This document shows positions 19,823 through 28,915 of a stretch of 50,562 bases of DNA, one piece after another. The notes beneath the pieces were generated by a model. It was not told where the DNA came from, searched no databases, and saw nothing but the letters and a program-made list of their open reading frames with translations. The translations under genes and the position numbers were made by a program. The DNA is from Deltaproteobacteria bacterium (GTDB lineage: Bacteria; Desulfobacterota; Desulfarculia; Adiutricales; Adiutricaceae). The stretch is taken from NCBI GenBank assembly GCA_031273455.1, contig JAISRZ010000115.1:1-50562 (forward strand), written 5' to 3'. The number at the start of each line of letters is the position of its first letter. Within the stretch, counting starts at the first letter, position 1.

Positions 19823-20833
19823 ATGGAACAATCCTGGAAGGAACTTATTAAACCTAATGAGCCGCGGATTGAGGAAGTTGATATCGCGAGAAACTATGGG
19901 AAGTTCGCTTATGAGCCTTTAGAGCGAGGCTTTGGGCTAACTTTGGGTAACGCCCTAAGGCGCGTTATGCTTTCCTCCCTCAAGGGCGCGGCCATCACTT
20001 CGATCAAAATTGAGGGCGTTCTCCATGAGCACTCCACCTTGCCAGGCGTTATTGAGGATGTCTCGGACATCATTCTTAACCTCAAAGAGGTCCGCTTAAA
20101 GAGCCACGCCTCGGAGCCGCGTAAGCTAAGGGTGGAGCTTAATGGGCCCAAAGACTTTGTGGCTGGGGACATCCAAACCGACCACATGGTCGAGGTTTTA
20201 AATAAGGATCGTCATATCGCCACCTTAGCGGCTAACGGCCAACTAAAAATGGAATTGGTCGTAGCCACGGGCAAAGGGTACGCCCCGGCGGAAAAGCAAA
20301 ACGAAAACGAGCAGATCATTGGGCAAATTCCGGTGGACGCTTTATTTTCGCCCATCCGGAAAATCAACTTTAATGTGACCAACGCCCGCCTAGGCCAAAG
20401 AACCGATTACGATAAGCTGACCTTAGAGGTTTGGACCGATGGGAGCTTAAAGCCCCAAGAAGCCGTGACCTACGCGGCCTCCATCATCATGGACCAACTG
20501 GAGATCTTCACTAAGTTTGACGAGTCCTTAACCGGGGAGTCTTTAACCCCGGGCGGCGAGCCCATTGATTTCACCCCGCCCCCGGAGGATATGCAACTAT
20601 TTTACCGGCCCGTGGATGAGCTGGAGCTGTCGGTCCGGTCGGCCAACTGTTTAAAGAACGCTGATATCTACTACATTGGCGATCTGGTGCAAAAGACTGA
20701 GCAGGAAATGCTCAAGACTAAAAACTTTGGGCGTAAATCTTTAAATGAGATTAAAAACGTCCTGGAAAAGCTTAACCTCCATCTGGGGATTAATCTCCCT
20801 GGTTACGCCCGGGTTGAGCCGCGGAAGGATTAG
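19823..20833 (+). CDS. rpoA: DNA-directed RNA polymerase subunit alpha
   Basis: Dimerises to nucleate RNA polymerase assembly; its C-terminal domain binds UP elements and activators. 336 aa. N-terminal domain: [35 protein letters not shown]-terminal domain: [41 protein letters not shown], with both helix-hairpin-helix motifs. GGAG precedes ATG 19823. Lies in the alpha segment after rpsD with a 112-nt gap. Confidence 0.97.
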   Translation: MEQSWKELIKPNEPRIEEVDIARNYGKFAYEPLERGFGLTLGNALRRVMLSSLKGAAITSIKIEGVLHEHSTLPGVIEDVSDIILNLKEVRLKSHASEPRKLRVELNGPKDFVAGDIQTDHMVEVLNKDRHIATLAANGQLKMELVVATGKGYAPAEKQNENEQIIGQIPVDALFSPIRKINFNVTNARLGQRTDYDKLTLEVWTDGSLKPQEAVTYAASIIMDQLEIFTKFDESLTGESLTPGGEPIDFTPPPEDMQLFYRPVDELELSVRSANCLKNADIYYIGDLVQKTEQEMLKTKNFGRKSLNEIKNVLEKLNLHLGINLPGYARVEPRKD

Positions 20834-20842
20834 GGGACAAAA

Positions 20843-21508
20843 ATGCGGCACCGTAAAGCCAATGTCAAACTCGGTCGGACGGCCTCGCACCGTCGGGCCA
20901 TGCTCCGCAATATGGCGACCAGCGTTTTTGAGTGCGGGGCCATAACCACCACTATTTTTAAGGCCAAGGCTTTAAAACCCATTATTGACCAACTGATCAC
21001 CTTGGCCAAGAAAGGGGATTTAAGCGCCATCCGGAAAGCTCGGACCATCTTGACTAAACCTTCGGTGGTTAAAGAGCTCTTTAGCGACGCCAAAGAAAAG
21101 TATAGCGACCGGGTTTGCGGTTACGCCACCATGGCCAAGGTCGGTCTCCGGGCGGGCGACGCGGCCCCCATGGCTCGTTTGGAGCTCATCGGCCCGGATT
21201 ACCAAAAGGCGGAGACCGGTAAAACCACCCGGAAGACCGTGGATCGCTCCCGGCGGGTGGCGGCCACCAAAAAGAAGTCCTTAAATATCGCCCCCGCTGG
21301 GACCGAGGCTTTAGGGACCGACGCCATTGACGCGGCCACCAAATCGGCCCTGGACTCGGCTTTAGACACCTCTTTGGACTCGGCTTTGGACTCGGCCATT
21401 GAGGCGGCTAACGCATCGGCTAACGAGTCGGCTAACGAATCGGCTAGCGACTCGGAAGCTGACGGTTCCAGCGAACCCAAACCGGACGACCAAACCAGCG
21501 GCTCTTAA
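20843..21508 (+). CDS. rplQ: 50S ribosomal protein L17 with an acidic repetitive tail
   Basis: 50S protein near the exit tunnel. The first roughly 125 residues are normal L17 (MRHRKANVKLGRTASHRRAML, then SDRVCGYATMAKVGLRAGDAAPMARLELI). At 221 aa it is about 90-100 residues longer than most. The extra C-terminal part is basic for about 30 residues, then low-complexity and acidic (repeats of SALDSALD and SANESANE, ending in polar Ser/Asp). The DNA shows the matching imperfect tandem repeats at about 21340-21455. Last gene of the cluster. Confidence 0.95.
   Translation: MRHRKANVKLGRTASHRRAMLRNMATSVFECGAITTTIFKAKALKPIIDQLITLAKKGDLSAIRKARTILTKPSVVKELFSDAKEKYSDRVCGYATMAKVGLRAGDAAPMARLELIGPDYQKAETGKTTRKTVDRSRRVAATKKKSLNIAPAGTEALGTDAIDAATKSALDSALDTSLDSALDSAIEAANASANESANESASDSEADGSSEPKPDDQTSGS
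21340..21455 (+). repeat. Intragenic tandem repeats encoding the L17 tail
   Basis: Two imperfect repeat types lie in frame inside rplQ. One is a GGACTCGGCTTT-like unit repeated about four times, encoding Leu-Asp-Ser-Ala. The other is a GCTAACGAGTCG-like unit repeated about four times, encoding Ala-Asn-Glu-Ser. The 12-nt periods keep the reading frame, consistent with slippage expansion. Confidence 0.75.
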
Positions 21509-21565
21509 GCTTTGGTCTTTTAGGCCCTTTCCCCATATGGCCTATCAGGTTACCCAGTTTAACTT

Positions 21566-21601
21566 GGCCAGGAAGGGATTTCCTTTCTGGCCTTTTTTTT
21601 T
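21566..21601 (+). terminator. Strong intrinsic terminator ending the ribosomal cluster
   Basis: GGCCAGGAAGG (21566-21576) pairs with CCTTTCTGGCC (21582-21592), an 11-bp stem with one G-U pair and a 5-nt loop, followed by nine T (21593-21601). It lies 57 nt after the rplQ stop. Confidence 0.92.
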
Positions 21602-21974
21602 CTAGCGGACTGTTTTTTTATTCCTATTAATTGATTTTTCGAGATTATTGGCGCTAAAATAGAATTAAGGAGATCAAAATTCAAAGCCAGATTCTCCTTT
21701 AGCCTTCCCTAATTCTTTCCATATTTTGGGGGCTTAAATTCGCTACCCATAGGTCTAGGGGAGTTGGCCTGATTTTGGTCTTTCGCGTCCGATTGGACCC
21801 CTTTTAGGGGGTCAATCCTGGTGGTTTTCGGTCGAAAGCTTATTTTAGGGCCCCTAATAACCTTAGCGGTCGTCTTTCGATCTTTCCTTGGAATATAAGG
21901 AGCCCGTTTAAGGCTATAGGGTTGGTTAAAGGTCCACTGGATCTTCCGACTTCCGGCTTTAAGCGTGATTATAT
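21602..21974 (+). promoter_or_regulatory. mreB upstream region with candidate promoter
   Basis: A 373-nt gene-free stretch. A candidate sigma-70 promoter is TTGATT (21631-21636), 18-nt spacer, TAAAAT (21655-21660), just past the terminator. That leaves a leader of about 305 nt. The bases right before ATG 21975 are AT-rich (GATTATAT) with no clear Shine-Dalgarno, so mreB initiation may depend on leader structure. I recognise no riboswitch. Confidence 0.5.
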
Positions 21975-23009
21975 ATGAAGCTTATCCGCTCTTTTCTCAA
22001 TTTCTTTTCCAATGATCTGGCCATTGACCTGGGCACGGCCAACACCTTAGTCTACTTAAAGGGCAAAGGCGTGGTCTTATCCGAGCCCTCGGTGGTGGCC
22101 ATCAGCCGAAAAGACGGCAAAAGCGGCAAAGTCCTGGCCGTGGGCCATGACGCCAAAGCCATGCTGGGCCGCACCCCGGCGGGCATTGAGGCCATCCGCC
22201 CCATGAAGGACGGGGTTATCGCCGATTTCGAGATAACCCAAGCCATGCTCCGTCACTTTATCCGCAAAACCCACTTTCGGCGGTTCGTTAAACCGCGCAT
22301 CATCGTGGCCGTGCCCAGCGGCATCACCCAGGTGGAGAAAAAAGCCGTGCGCGAGGCCGCTGAGCAAGCCGGGGCCTCGGAGGTCTACCTCATTGAGGAA
22401 CCCATGGCCGCGGCCATTGGGGCCGGGCTACCGGTCACCGAGCCCACGGCCAACATGATCGTTGATATCGGCGGGGGCACCACTGAGGTGGCTATCATCT
22501 CTTTAGCGGGCATTGTTTTCGCCAAATCCGTCCGCATCGGCGGGGATAAGATGGATGAGGCCATCGCCCAGTATATCCGCAAAAAGTACAACCTTTTAAT
22601 CGGCGAGCGGACGGCCGAGGTCATTAAGCAGGAAATCGGCACGGCTTACCCCTCGGACATGGTCGACTCTTTGGAGGTTCGGGGTTTAGACACGGTTTTA
22701 GGCATCCCCAAAACCGTGGCCATTGACTCCGAGGAGATCCGCAAAGCCATCGCCGAGCAGGTTGACTCCATTTTAACCACCGTCCGGAGCGCCTTAGAGC
22801 AGATCCCCCCGGAGCTGGCCGCCGACATCGTCACCCGCGGCATTGTTTTGACCGGGGGCGGGGCCTTATTGCGGCGGTTGGACGTTTTACTCCGCGAAGA
22901 GACCCATTTGCCCATCATCATCGCCGACGACCCTTTCACCACCGTGGCCATGGGTAGCGGCATCGCCTTGGAAAGCTTGGATGTGCTCAAAGAGATTTCC
23001 ATCCCTTAA
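21975..23009 (+). CDS. mreB: Rod shape-determining protein MreB
   Basis: Bacterial actin that orients the elongasome along the inner membrane. 344 aa. Phosphate 1 [10 protein letters not shown], phosphate 2 [17 protein letters not shown], adenosine motif [15 protein letters not shown]. The N terminus [11 protein letters not shown] is a short amphipathic/hydrophobic stretch compatible with membrane binding. First gene of mreBCD-mrdA-rodA, so a rod-shaped cell is implied. Confidence 0.97.
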   Translation: MKLIRSFLNFFSNDLAIDLGTANTLVYLKGKGVVLSEPSVVAISRKDGKSGKVLAVGHDAKAMLGRTPAGIEAIRPMKDGVIADFEITQAMLRHFIRKTHFRRFVKPRIIVAVPSGITQVEKKAVREAAEQAGASEVYLIEEPMAAAIGAGLPVTEPTANMIVDIGGGTTEVAIISLAGIVFAKSVRIGGDKMDEAIAQYIRKKYNLLIGERTAEVIKQEIGTAYPSDMVDSLEVRGLDTVLGIPKTVAIDSEEIRKAIAEQVDSILTTVRSALEQIPPELAADIVTRGIVLTGGGALLRRLDVLLREETHLPIIIADDPFTTVAMGSGIALESLDVLKEISIP

Positions 23010-23012
23010 GCC

Positions 23013-23903
23013 ATGCCGCGCCGCTGGAAAATCATTTCGCCCGTGGCCCTTTTTATCTTGGCTTTGGCTTTGATCTCGGCCTACGTGAAAAACCCCCAAG
23101 GCGAGGTTAGCTTAACGGCCAAGGCGGCCCCTTTAGCGGCTTTGGGCCCGGTTAGCGGGTTAATCAACCGGCTAGCGGACGGGGTGGCCGAGGTTTGGCG
23201 GGGTTATTTTTCCTTGGTCGCGGCCCAAAAAGAGAACGACCAACTGAAAGTCACGGTGGGCCGCTTAAAGCGCCAGTTAGTGGAGCTGGAGGAAGTTAAA
23301 AGGACTAACCAACGGTTAGGGGCCCTTTTAGAGTTAAAGGCCAAAAACCCGGCGGATTATTTAAGCGCCCGGATCTTGGCTTGGGACCCGGGGCCGTGGT
23401 TTCAGGCCGTGGTCATTGACGCTGGGGCCAAAGACGGGGTTAACCCCGAGGCCGCGGTTCTCTCTAGCGAGGGTTTAGTGGGCCGGGTGGTGGAATTGGC
23501 CCCCCAAGAGGCCAAGGTCCTTTTAATCACCGATCGCTCCAGTGGGGTGGACGCCTTTGTCCAACGGAACCGGGTCAATGTCTTAGTCACGGGTTTGGGC
23601 CCAGGCCGTTTGGAGCTGGAGTACACCCGGAAAGGCGAGGACGTCCGCTTGGGGGATCTGGTGGTCTCCTCGGGCTTGGATGGCATCTTTCCGGCGGGTC
23701 AAGCTTTGGGCGTGGTCACCCAAGTGGACAAAGTGGGTTTGGGTCTGTTTTTAAAAGCCGAGTTACGGCCCAGCGTGGACTTTTCCGGGTTAATGGAGGT
23801 TTTGGTTTTAAAAAATAAGCCTTTACCCTTTGACTGGACCACCTTAGGCTCGGACGCCCGTCTCCTTTTTGAGAAAAAGGGGTCCCGGCCCCGGTCGCGT
23901 TAA
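23013..23903 (+). CDS. mreC: Rod shape-determining protein MreC
   Basis: Periplasmic bitopic scaffold of the elongasome linking MreB to PBP2. 296 aa: one membrane segment at about residues 9-25, coiled coil at about 68-108 (KENDQLKVTVGRLKRQLVELEE), then the beta-barrel MreC core (ARILAWDPGPWFQAVVIDAG, GLVGRVVE, LITDRSSGVDAFVQR). Begins 3 nt after mreB. The C-terminal about 20 residues are basic and variable. Confidence 0.95.
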   Translation: MPRRWKIISPVALFILALALISAYVKNPQGEVSLTAKAAPLAALGPVSGLINRLADGVAEVWRGYFSLVAAQKENDQLKVTVGRLKRQLVELEEVKRTNQRLGALLELKAKNPADYLSARILAWDPGPWFQAVVIDAGAKDGVNPEAAVLSSEGLVGRVVELAPQEAKVLLITDRSSGVDAFVQRNRVNVLVTGLGPGRLELEYTRKGEDVRLGDLVVSSGLDGIFPAGQALGVVTQVDKVGLGLFLKAELRPSVDFSGLMEVLVLKNKPLPFDWTTLGSDARLLFEKKGSRPRSR

Positions 23904-23909
23904 GCGGAC

Positions 23910-24443
23910 GTGGCCCGCTTTAGCCCAGCCAACCCCGGCCCTTTGGCTCGTTTATGGCCTATTTTTCTTTTAGGGCCTCTAATAGTGGCTTTAACGGGTT
24001 TAGCCCCGCTCGGGCTAAATTTGCGGGGCTTTAGCCCGGACTGGCTGTTAATCCTCGTCTTGTTTCTGGCTTTACGAGCCGCCCCGGAGACGGCTTATTT
24101 AGGGGCCTTTCTTTTTGGCTGGGCCGAAGGTTATTTAAGTCTAGCCCCGCCGGGTTTTTTTCCCTTAAAACTGATGATTGGGGTCTTGATCGCCCGCGGG
24201 GTTGTCCGTAAACTGGAAGTAACGGGGCTTTTCCCGGTGGCTCTTTTGACCTTTATTTTAGGCGAGGCCTTAAAAGCCGGTTTTGAGCCTTGGTTATTGG
24301 GTTTAGTCACCGCCAGCGCCCGGCGGCCCTTCCTAACGGCGGAGACCTTGATCTTGGCCACCCGCGCCAGTTTAACCACCGCCCTTATCGCGGGTCCGGT
24401 TTTTAGCTTACTGGACAGTTGGTTTAAACCCCAAGGAAAATAA
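23910..24443 (+). CDS. mreD: Rod shape-determining protein MreD
   Basis: Small polytopic inner-membrane elongasome protein. 177 aa and very hydrophobic, with about five membrane segments (LLGPLIVALTGLAPLGL, WLLILVLFLALRAAPE, and others). The RAAPETAYLGAFLFGWAEGYLSLAPPGFFPLKLMIG region matches MreD. GTG start at 23910. Its stop codon directly abuts the mrdA ATG. Confidence 0.88.
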   Translation: MARFSPANPGPLARLWPIFLLGPLIVALTGLAPLGLNLRGFSPDWLLILVLFLALRAAPETAYLGAFLFGWAEGYLSLAPPGFFPLKLMIGVLIARGVVRKLEVTGLFPVALLTFILGEALKAGFEPWLLGLVTASARRPFLTAETLILATRASLTTALIAGPVFSLLDSWFKPQGK

Positions 24444-26345
24444 ATGAGCTCCGTTTCCCCAACCTTTGGCGAAAACCCCCCGGACTATGGGTCCCAGATC
24501 TTCTGGCTAAAAGTCATCTTTGGCCTGGCTTTAGCGGTTTTAGCCTTAAGGTTGTGGTATCTCCAGATCGTCGCTGGGGAGGAGTATCGTTTAAAAAGCG
24601 AAAAAAACCATTCCTCTTTAATCGATATCCCCACCCAAAGGGGCCTTATTTTTGACCGTCATGGCCAGACCTTGGTGGACAACGACATTAGTTACGACCT
24701 TTTGGTCACCCCAGCCGAGGTCAGCGACCAAAAAGAGCTCATTGACGAAGTGGCGGGCTTGATCGGGCGGGACCGAGCCGATTTGGAAAAAAAGTTCGCC
24801 TCTTTAAGTAAAAAACATAAGTACAATTCCCATTTGTGGCTCTCGGGGTTAACCCGGGCCGATTTAGCCGCCTTAGAGACCCGCCATTATGACTTGGATG
24901 GGGTGACCATCCAGATTAACTCGGTCCGGAAACCCACTCGCGAAAACTTCGCCCCCCACTTAATCGGCTACTTGGCCGAAATTAGCCCCAAACAACTGGG
25001 TGAGCCCACCTACGCGGGCTTAAAGCAAGGGGCCTTGGTCGGGCAAAGCGGGGTGGAGCAGAGCATGGAAGCTTTACTCCACGGGAAAAAAGGCCAAAGG
25101 CTGACCACCGTGGACTCCCAAGGCCGGGTCTTGGAGGAGCTGAAGGCCGATTACCCCGAGCCAGGCCATAACGTCATCTTAACCTTAAACAGCCGCTTAC
25201 AAAGGGTGGCCCAGTCGCTCCTGGCCGAGCACGCCGGGGCCATCGTGGTTTTGGATCCCCGAAACTTCGAGATCTTGGCCATGGCCTCCAGCCCGACCTT
25301 TAACTTAAACGACTTTGTCGGCGGTGTCTCGGTGGAGCGGTGGAAGTCTTTAAATAGCGACCCCTTCCACCCCATGGAGAATCGGGCCGTGGGCGGCCAA
25401 TACCCGCCGGGCTCGACCTTTAAGATCGCCATGGCTTTAACGGCCTTGTCCGAGGGGGTTATCACCCCGGAAACGGTTTTCTCCTGCGCTGGGGCCATTT
25501 TTTTGGGCCATAGCCGGTTTGGTTGCTGGGCCCGGGGGGGCCATGGGGCGGTTAACCTCCACCGCTCTTTAAAAGAATCCTGCGATGTTTATTACTATGA
25601 GGTCGGTCGGCGCTTGGGCATCGATCGCTTGGCCAATGGGGTCCGGGAAAACTTTGGTTTAGGCCGGGCCTTAGGCATGGATCTGAATACCGAGCGCGGG
25701 GGATTAGTGCCCAACCAAGCTTGGAAATTAAAGCGTTTTGGCAAACCCTGGAACTTTGGCGAAACTTTTCCGGTGTCCATTGGCCAAGGCTACTTACTGA
25801 CAACGCCCTTGCAGGTGGCCCAGTACACGGCCGTGGCCGCCAATGGGGGGACCTTGTTTCGGCCGCACTTAGTCAAAGAAGTGACCGACTTCGAAGGGCG
25901 CTTAACGCGCCGGGTGGAGCCGGAAGTCATCCACCAACTGGCTCTAAGGCCCGACTATATCCAAGCTGTGAGAAAGGGCTTGGACGCGGTGGTTAACGAG
26001 CCCGGGGGCACGGGTCGCCGGGGCCAGATCCCCGGGGTCCGGGTGGCCGGGAAAACCGGGACCTCCCAGGTCATTAGCTTAGACCGGTATCAGCTCTACT
26101 CGCGGGGCGGGGTTTTACCCTGGAAATACCGGGAGCACGCCTGGTTCACGGCCTACGCCCCGGTGGATAACCCCGAGGTGGTGGTGACGGTTCTTTTGGA
26201 GCACGCCGGCGGCGGCGGGGCCAACGCGGCCCCCTTGGCCGCGAAGCTTTTGGCCGCTTACTTCGACGCCTCCATTGACGCCAATATCATGCCGCCCTAT
26301 CAGGCTCAACCGGACAAACCCACCGGTTGGCGCGGGGACTTATGA
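24444..26345 (+). CDS. mrdA: Penicillin-binding protein 2 (elongasome transpeptidase)
   Basis: Monofunctional class B PBP cross-linking lateral-wall peptidoglycan with RodA. 633 aa. One N-terminal membrane anchor (about residues 22-40), dimerisation domain with IPTQRGLIFDRHGQTLVDND, then the transpeptidase: active-site Ser324 in PPGSTFK with Lys327, and KTGTSQ at 537-542. YYEVGRRLGIDRL is typical of the family. Stop overlaps the rodA start (ATGA). Confidence 0.96.
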   Translation: MSSVSPTFGENPPDYGSQIFWLKVIFGLALAVLALRLWYLQIVAGEEYRLKSEKNHSSLIDIPTQRGLIFDRHGQTLVDNDISYDLLVTPAEVSDQKELIDEVAGLIGRDRADLEKKFASLSKKHKYNSHLWLSGLTRADLAALETRHYDLDGVTIQINSVRKPTRENFAPHLIGYLAEISPKQLGEPTYAGLKQGALVGQSGVEQSMEALLHGKKGQRLTTVDSQGRVLEELKADYPEPGHNVILTLNSRLQRVAQSLLAEHAGAIVVLDPRNFEILAMASSPTFNLNDFVGGVSVERWKSLNSDPFHPMENRAVGGQYPPGSTFKIAMALTALSEGVITPETVFSCAGAIFLGHSRFGCWARGGHGAVNLHRSLKESCDVYYYEVGRRLGIDRLANGVRENFGLGRALGMDLNTERGGLVPNQAWKLKRFGKPWNFGETFPVSIGQGYLLTTPLQVAQYTAVAANGGTLFRPHLVKEVTDFEGRLTRRVEPEVIHQLALRPDYIQAVRKGLDAVVNEPGGTGRRGQIPGVRVAGKTGTSQVISLDRYQLYSRGGVLPWKYREHAWFTAYAPVDNPEVVVTVLLEHAGGGGANAAPLAAKLLAAYFDASIDANIMPPYQAQPDKPTGWRGDL

Positions 26346-27706
26346 AAAGGCTAGGTTTTGAGCGGGTTAAGGAAAACTTTAGTTTACCCTTGGCCCTAGC
26401 CCCTTTGGCTTTAATCGCCATTGGCCTCATCAACCTGTATAGCGTCTCCTCTGGGGTCGGGGACTCATTCGAAAGCTCCCACTTCACGAAGCAATTAGGG
26501 TTCGCCACTTTAGGGATCGTTGGCTTAACCTTTATTTTTCTTTTTGATTACCGCCGCGTTAAGACCATCGCTTGGGCCCTGTTTGTCATATCCATCATCT
26601 TACTGGTCATGGTGCGGTTTTTTGGCGTCCACGCTGGCGGGGCCACCCGCTGGCTCCCTTTGGGGCCCTTTCGCTTCCAACCCTCGGAACTCACCAAGGT
26701 CAGTTTGGTCTTCCTCTTGGCCCACTGGTTCGCGAAAAGGTCCTACCCCCAAGGGTTAGACTTTAAAGATCTTATTTTTCCCCTGATTTTCGCTTTAATT
26801 CCCTTTGTTTTAATCTTAAAACAACCTGATTTAGGGACGGCTTTACACCTCCTTTTAACCGTGACCCCGCTCTTTTTCTTTGTCCGCTTAAGACCTAGGG
26901 TCTTGGTGGCCTTGGTCAGTCTCCTTTTAACCGCCACGGTCTGGATCTTCTGTTTAGGGGGCCAAAACTTTCTCTTGGAGCGGAAGATCATTAAACCCTA
27001 CCATCTTGACCGGTTTAAGTACTATCTGGCCCCCGAGGAAAGCCCCAATGACCAGGGCTGGCAGATTATCCAAGCCAAAAGCGCCATTGGCAGCGGCCAG
27101 ATCTTAGGCCAAGGGTTTCGGGAGGGGTCCCAGCAGAAGTACGGCTTTTTGCCCGCCCCGGAAACGGATTTCGCCTTCGCGGCCTTGGCCGAGGAATGGG
27201 GGTTTGTGGGGGCCAGTTTGATTTTGCTCTTATTTTTTAGCCTTTTCTGGTCGGCCTTGGGGGTGGTCCGACGAAGCGGGGAGTCCTTTGGGGCCTACTT
27301 AACGGTGGGTCTTATTAGCCTTATTTTCTGGCAGATGACCATTAACATCGCCATGGTCTTAGGGATCTTCCCGGTGGTGGGCATACCTTTACCCTTTATT
27401 AGCTATGGGGGAAGCTCCTTATTTATAAGCCTACTTTCCGTGGCCGTCATCGCCAACGTGGGCCTAAACCGCTACGTTTTCCAAGAGGAGGCCGTTAAAC
27501 CCAACCCCGAGGTCTGGGAACGGGGCGTGACCCAACCTAAACCCCCGGTGGCGGAGCCGGTGCGGCGCTTGGCCCCGCTCAACCCCGATGAGCCCGAGCC
27601 CTACCCGGACCATCGTTTGCCCCACCGGGAACCTTGGCTGAAGTTTTTGGTCAAGACTTTTCGGCCGCCCATCTTTCCCCCGGACGACCCCTCGTCTTTT
27701 AATTAA
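26342..27706 (+). CDS. rodA: Peptidoglycan glycosyltransferase RodA
   Basis: SEDS-family polymerase of lipid II in the inner membrane, partner of PBP2. 454 aa from ATG 26342 (MKRLGFERVKENF), which overlaps the mrdA stop by 4 nt; a TTG at 26327 is inside mrdA and rejected. About ten membrane segments; GGATRWLPLGPFRFQPSELTK, YLAPEESPNDQGWQIIQAKSAIGSG, PAPETDFAFAALAEEWGF and PVVGIPLPFISYGGSS are family hallmarks. A Pro-rich hydrophilic C-terminal tail of about 80 residues is longer than in E. coli RodA. Confidence 0.95.
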   Translation: MKRLGFERVKENFSLPLALAPLALIAIGLINLYSVSSGVGDSFESSHFTKQLGFATLGIVGLTFIFLFDYRRVKTIAWALFVISIILLVMVRFFGVHAGGATRWLPLGPFRFQPSELTKVSLVFLLAHWFAKRSYPQGLDFKDLIFPLIFALIPFVLILKQPDLGTALHLLLTVTPLFFFVRLRPRVLVALVSLLLTATVWIFCLGGQNFLLERKIIKPYHLDRFKYYLAPEESPNDQGWQIIQAKSAIGSGQILGQGFREGSQQKYGFLPAPETDFAFAALAEEWGFVGASLILLLFFSLFWSALGVVRRSGESFGAYLTVGLISLIFWQMTINIAMVLGIFPVVGIPLPFISYGGSSLFISLLSVAVIANVGLNRYVFQEEAVKPNPEVWERGVTQPKPPVAEPVRRLAPLNPDEPEPYPDHRLPHREPWLKFLVKTFRPPIFPPDDPSSFN

Positions 27707-27827
27707 CCGCTATTTAACTTCTTAAAGAAAGGTTATTACAGGGAAATCTAGTTTTTTTGACCATTTAAACAAATGACCTTTTGGGGCAATAGGCTTTAAT
27801 TTAATCCCTTTTTAGCGCTCTTTTAGA

Positions 27828-27856
27828 TTGAAAAAGTCACGACAGTTTGGTATGAT
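27828..27856 (+). promoter_or_regulatory. Near-consensus sigma-70 promoter without an assigned gene
   Basis: TTGAAA at 27828-27833, 17-nt spacer, TATGAT at 27851-27856. The first plausible coding start downstream is ATG 28272, about 410 nt away, so it drives either a very long vapBC leader or an unannotated RNA. Confidence 0.6.
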
Positions 27857-28241
27857 AATGTAGAGGCGGTTTAGAAAACTGGTTTTTTCTTAACCATAAA
27901 AATTGGTGGCGAGGCGATTTTGATAGTCATCAGACACAAAATGAAGAGTTTTGTGACTTAATTCTCAAACAATATTAATTTTAAAAAAAAACTTGAATGA
28001 GTGTCGAGCTTCCGTCTAATAATTTTGTCTTTTTATTGATCAATTTCAGTTTGCTACGACATTAATTTATTTTTTTCTTCTTTTATATCTCTGTTAGTTT
28101 TATTAAGTCAAAATAGAGGTCAAAAACCGCTGTTTTTTTAGACATCCGCGGATACAACAACCCATGAGAGCCAACGCGTTAATGAGGTTCGAGCGCCAAG
28201 TGGCCTAATTTTGTTTGTGGTGGCCTATTTTTCCCTCTGGC

Positions 28242-28270
28242 AAGGAGTATTTTTCAAAGGAGTATTTTTC
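28242..28270 (+). repeat. Tandem duplication of the ribosome-binding segment
   Basis: AAGGAGTATTTTTC occurs at 28242-28255 and again at 28257-28270, immediately before ATG 28272. A second ribosome-binding site is thus stacked upstream of the first. TGGCCTA-TTTT is also repeated just upstream (28201 and 28221). Confidence 0.85.
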
Positions 28271-28271
28271 G

Positions 28272-28502
28272 ATGACTGAACAAGTTATGGATATAGGCGC
28301 TTTACCTGAGTTTATCAACAATACGTTTGGCGCGTCTAAAGTTATAGTTCACGCGACCAACAATAGTCTTATAATTGAGCCAATTAAAGAAATTAAGACT
28401 GGTTGTTGTTCCCGTGTACGTGGAATGCTGGCGGATTGTCCCGAAATGTCAGTGGATAAATTTTTAGAACGAAAACGTAAGGACAAAGAGCTAGATCTAT
28501 GA
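28272..28502 (+). CDS. VapB-like antitoxin
   Basis: 76 aa from ATG 28272, which has AAAGGAG upstream; an in-frame start at 28215 would add 19 residues translated from the duplicated leader and is unlikely. The N-terminal half (VIVHATNNSLIIEPI) resembles a small beta-strand DNA-binding fold of AbrB type, and the highly charged C terminus (SVDKFLERKRKDKELDL) looks like a toxin-binding tail. Assigned mainly because its stop overlaps the PIN-toxin start (ATGA), the classic antitoxin-first arrangement. Base composition is much more AT-rich than the neighbouring operons, suggesting acquisition. Confidence 0.7.
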   Translation: MTEQVMDIGALPEFINNTFGASKVIVHATNNSLIIEPIKEIKTGCCSRVRGMLADCPEMSVDKFLERKRKDKELDL

Positions 28503-28915
28503 TCGGTTATATCCTTGACGCCTGCGCTCTGATCGCTCTCTTGCGCAATGAGGAAGGGGCGAATATTGTCGAAGGTCTAATTGATAAAGCCAACGCTGGA
28601 ATTTTGAAAGTCAGTATACATAAAGCAAATTCGCTTGAAGTATACTATGAAACAATCAGGACAAATGGAACAAAAAGAGCAATAGAAACTATTAATGAAA
28701 TCAGTAAGCTACCAATAACGATAATATCAGATATCAGCGATGCGTTGTTTATGGAAGCGGGTAGGTTAAAGTCATTATACAAAGTATCGTTTGCCGACAC
28801 TTTTGCGCTTGCGACCGCCTCCACAAGCGATTCTGTATTAGTCACCTCAGAGCGCCAGGAAATGGATATTTTAGATCAGAGTGAACCAAATATCACTTTT
28901 TTATGGATACGTTAA
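28499..28915 (+). CDS. VapC-like PIN-domain ribonuclease toxin
   Basis: 138 aa. PIN fold with metal-binding acidic residues in the expected order: Asp7 (ILDACALIALL), Glu47 (SLEVYYE), Asp100 (SFADTFALA) and a C-terminal acidic segment with Glu118 and Asp123 after VLVTS. Family members cleave RNA, often tRNA or rRNA, and are neutralised by the cognate antitoxin. Translationally coupled to the upstream antitoxin gene by a 4-nt overlap. Catalytic residues are intact, so it is probably functional. The specific RNA target cannot be told from the sequence. Confidence 0.85.
   Translation: MIGYILDACALIALLRNEEGANIVEGLIDKANAGILKVSIHKANSLEVYYETIRTNGTKRAIETINEISKLPITIISDISDALFMEAGRLKSLYKVSFADTFALATASTSDSVLVTSERQEMDILDQSEPNITFLWIR

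Larger units (their letters stand above)
27707..28271. other. AT-rich gap between rodA and the vapBC-like pair
   Basis: No long frame. It contains a near-consensus promoter (listed separately), a 7-bp hairpin CACAAAA/TTTTGTG at 27935-27955, and, near 28165-28195, a stretch whose reverse complement shares ATTANCGCGTTGGCT with the start of the small toxin gene at the right end of the window. The vapB leader at 28242-28270 has a duplicated 15-nt ribosome-binding segment. Confidence 0.5.

Noticed and set aside
28215-28271. N-terminal extension of the VapB-like protein
   Set aside because: The extra residues are a translation of the duplicated ribosome-binding segment (KEYFSKEYFS).
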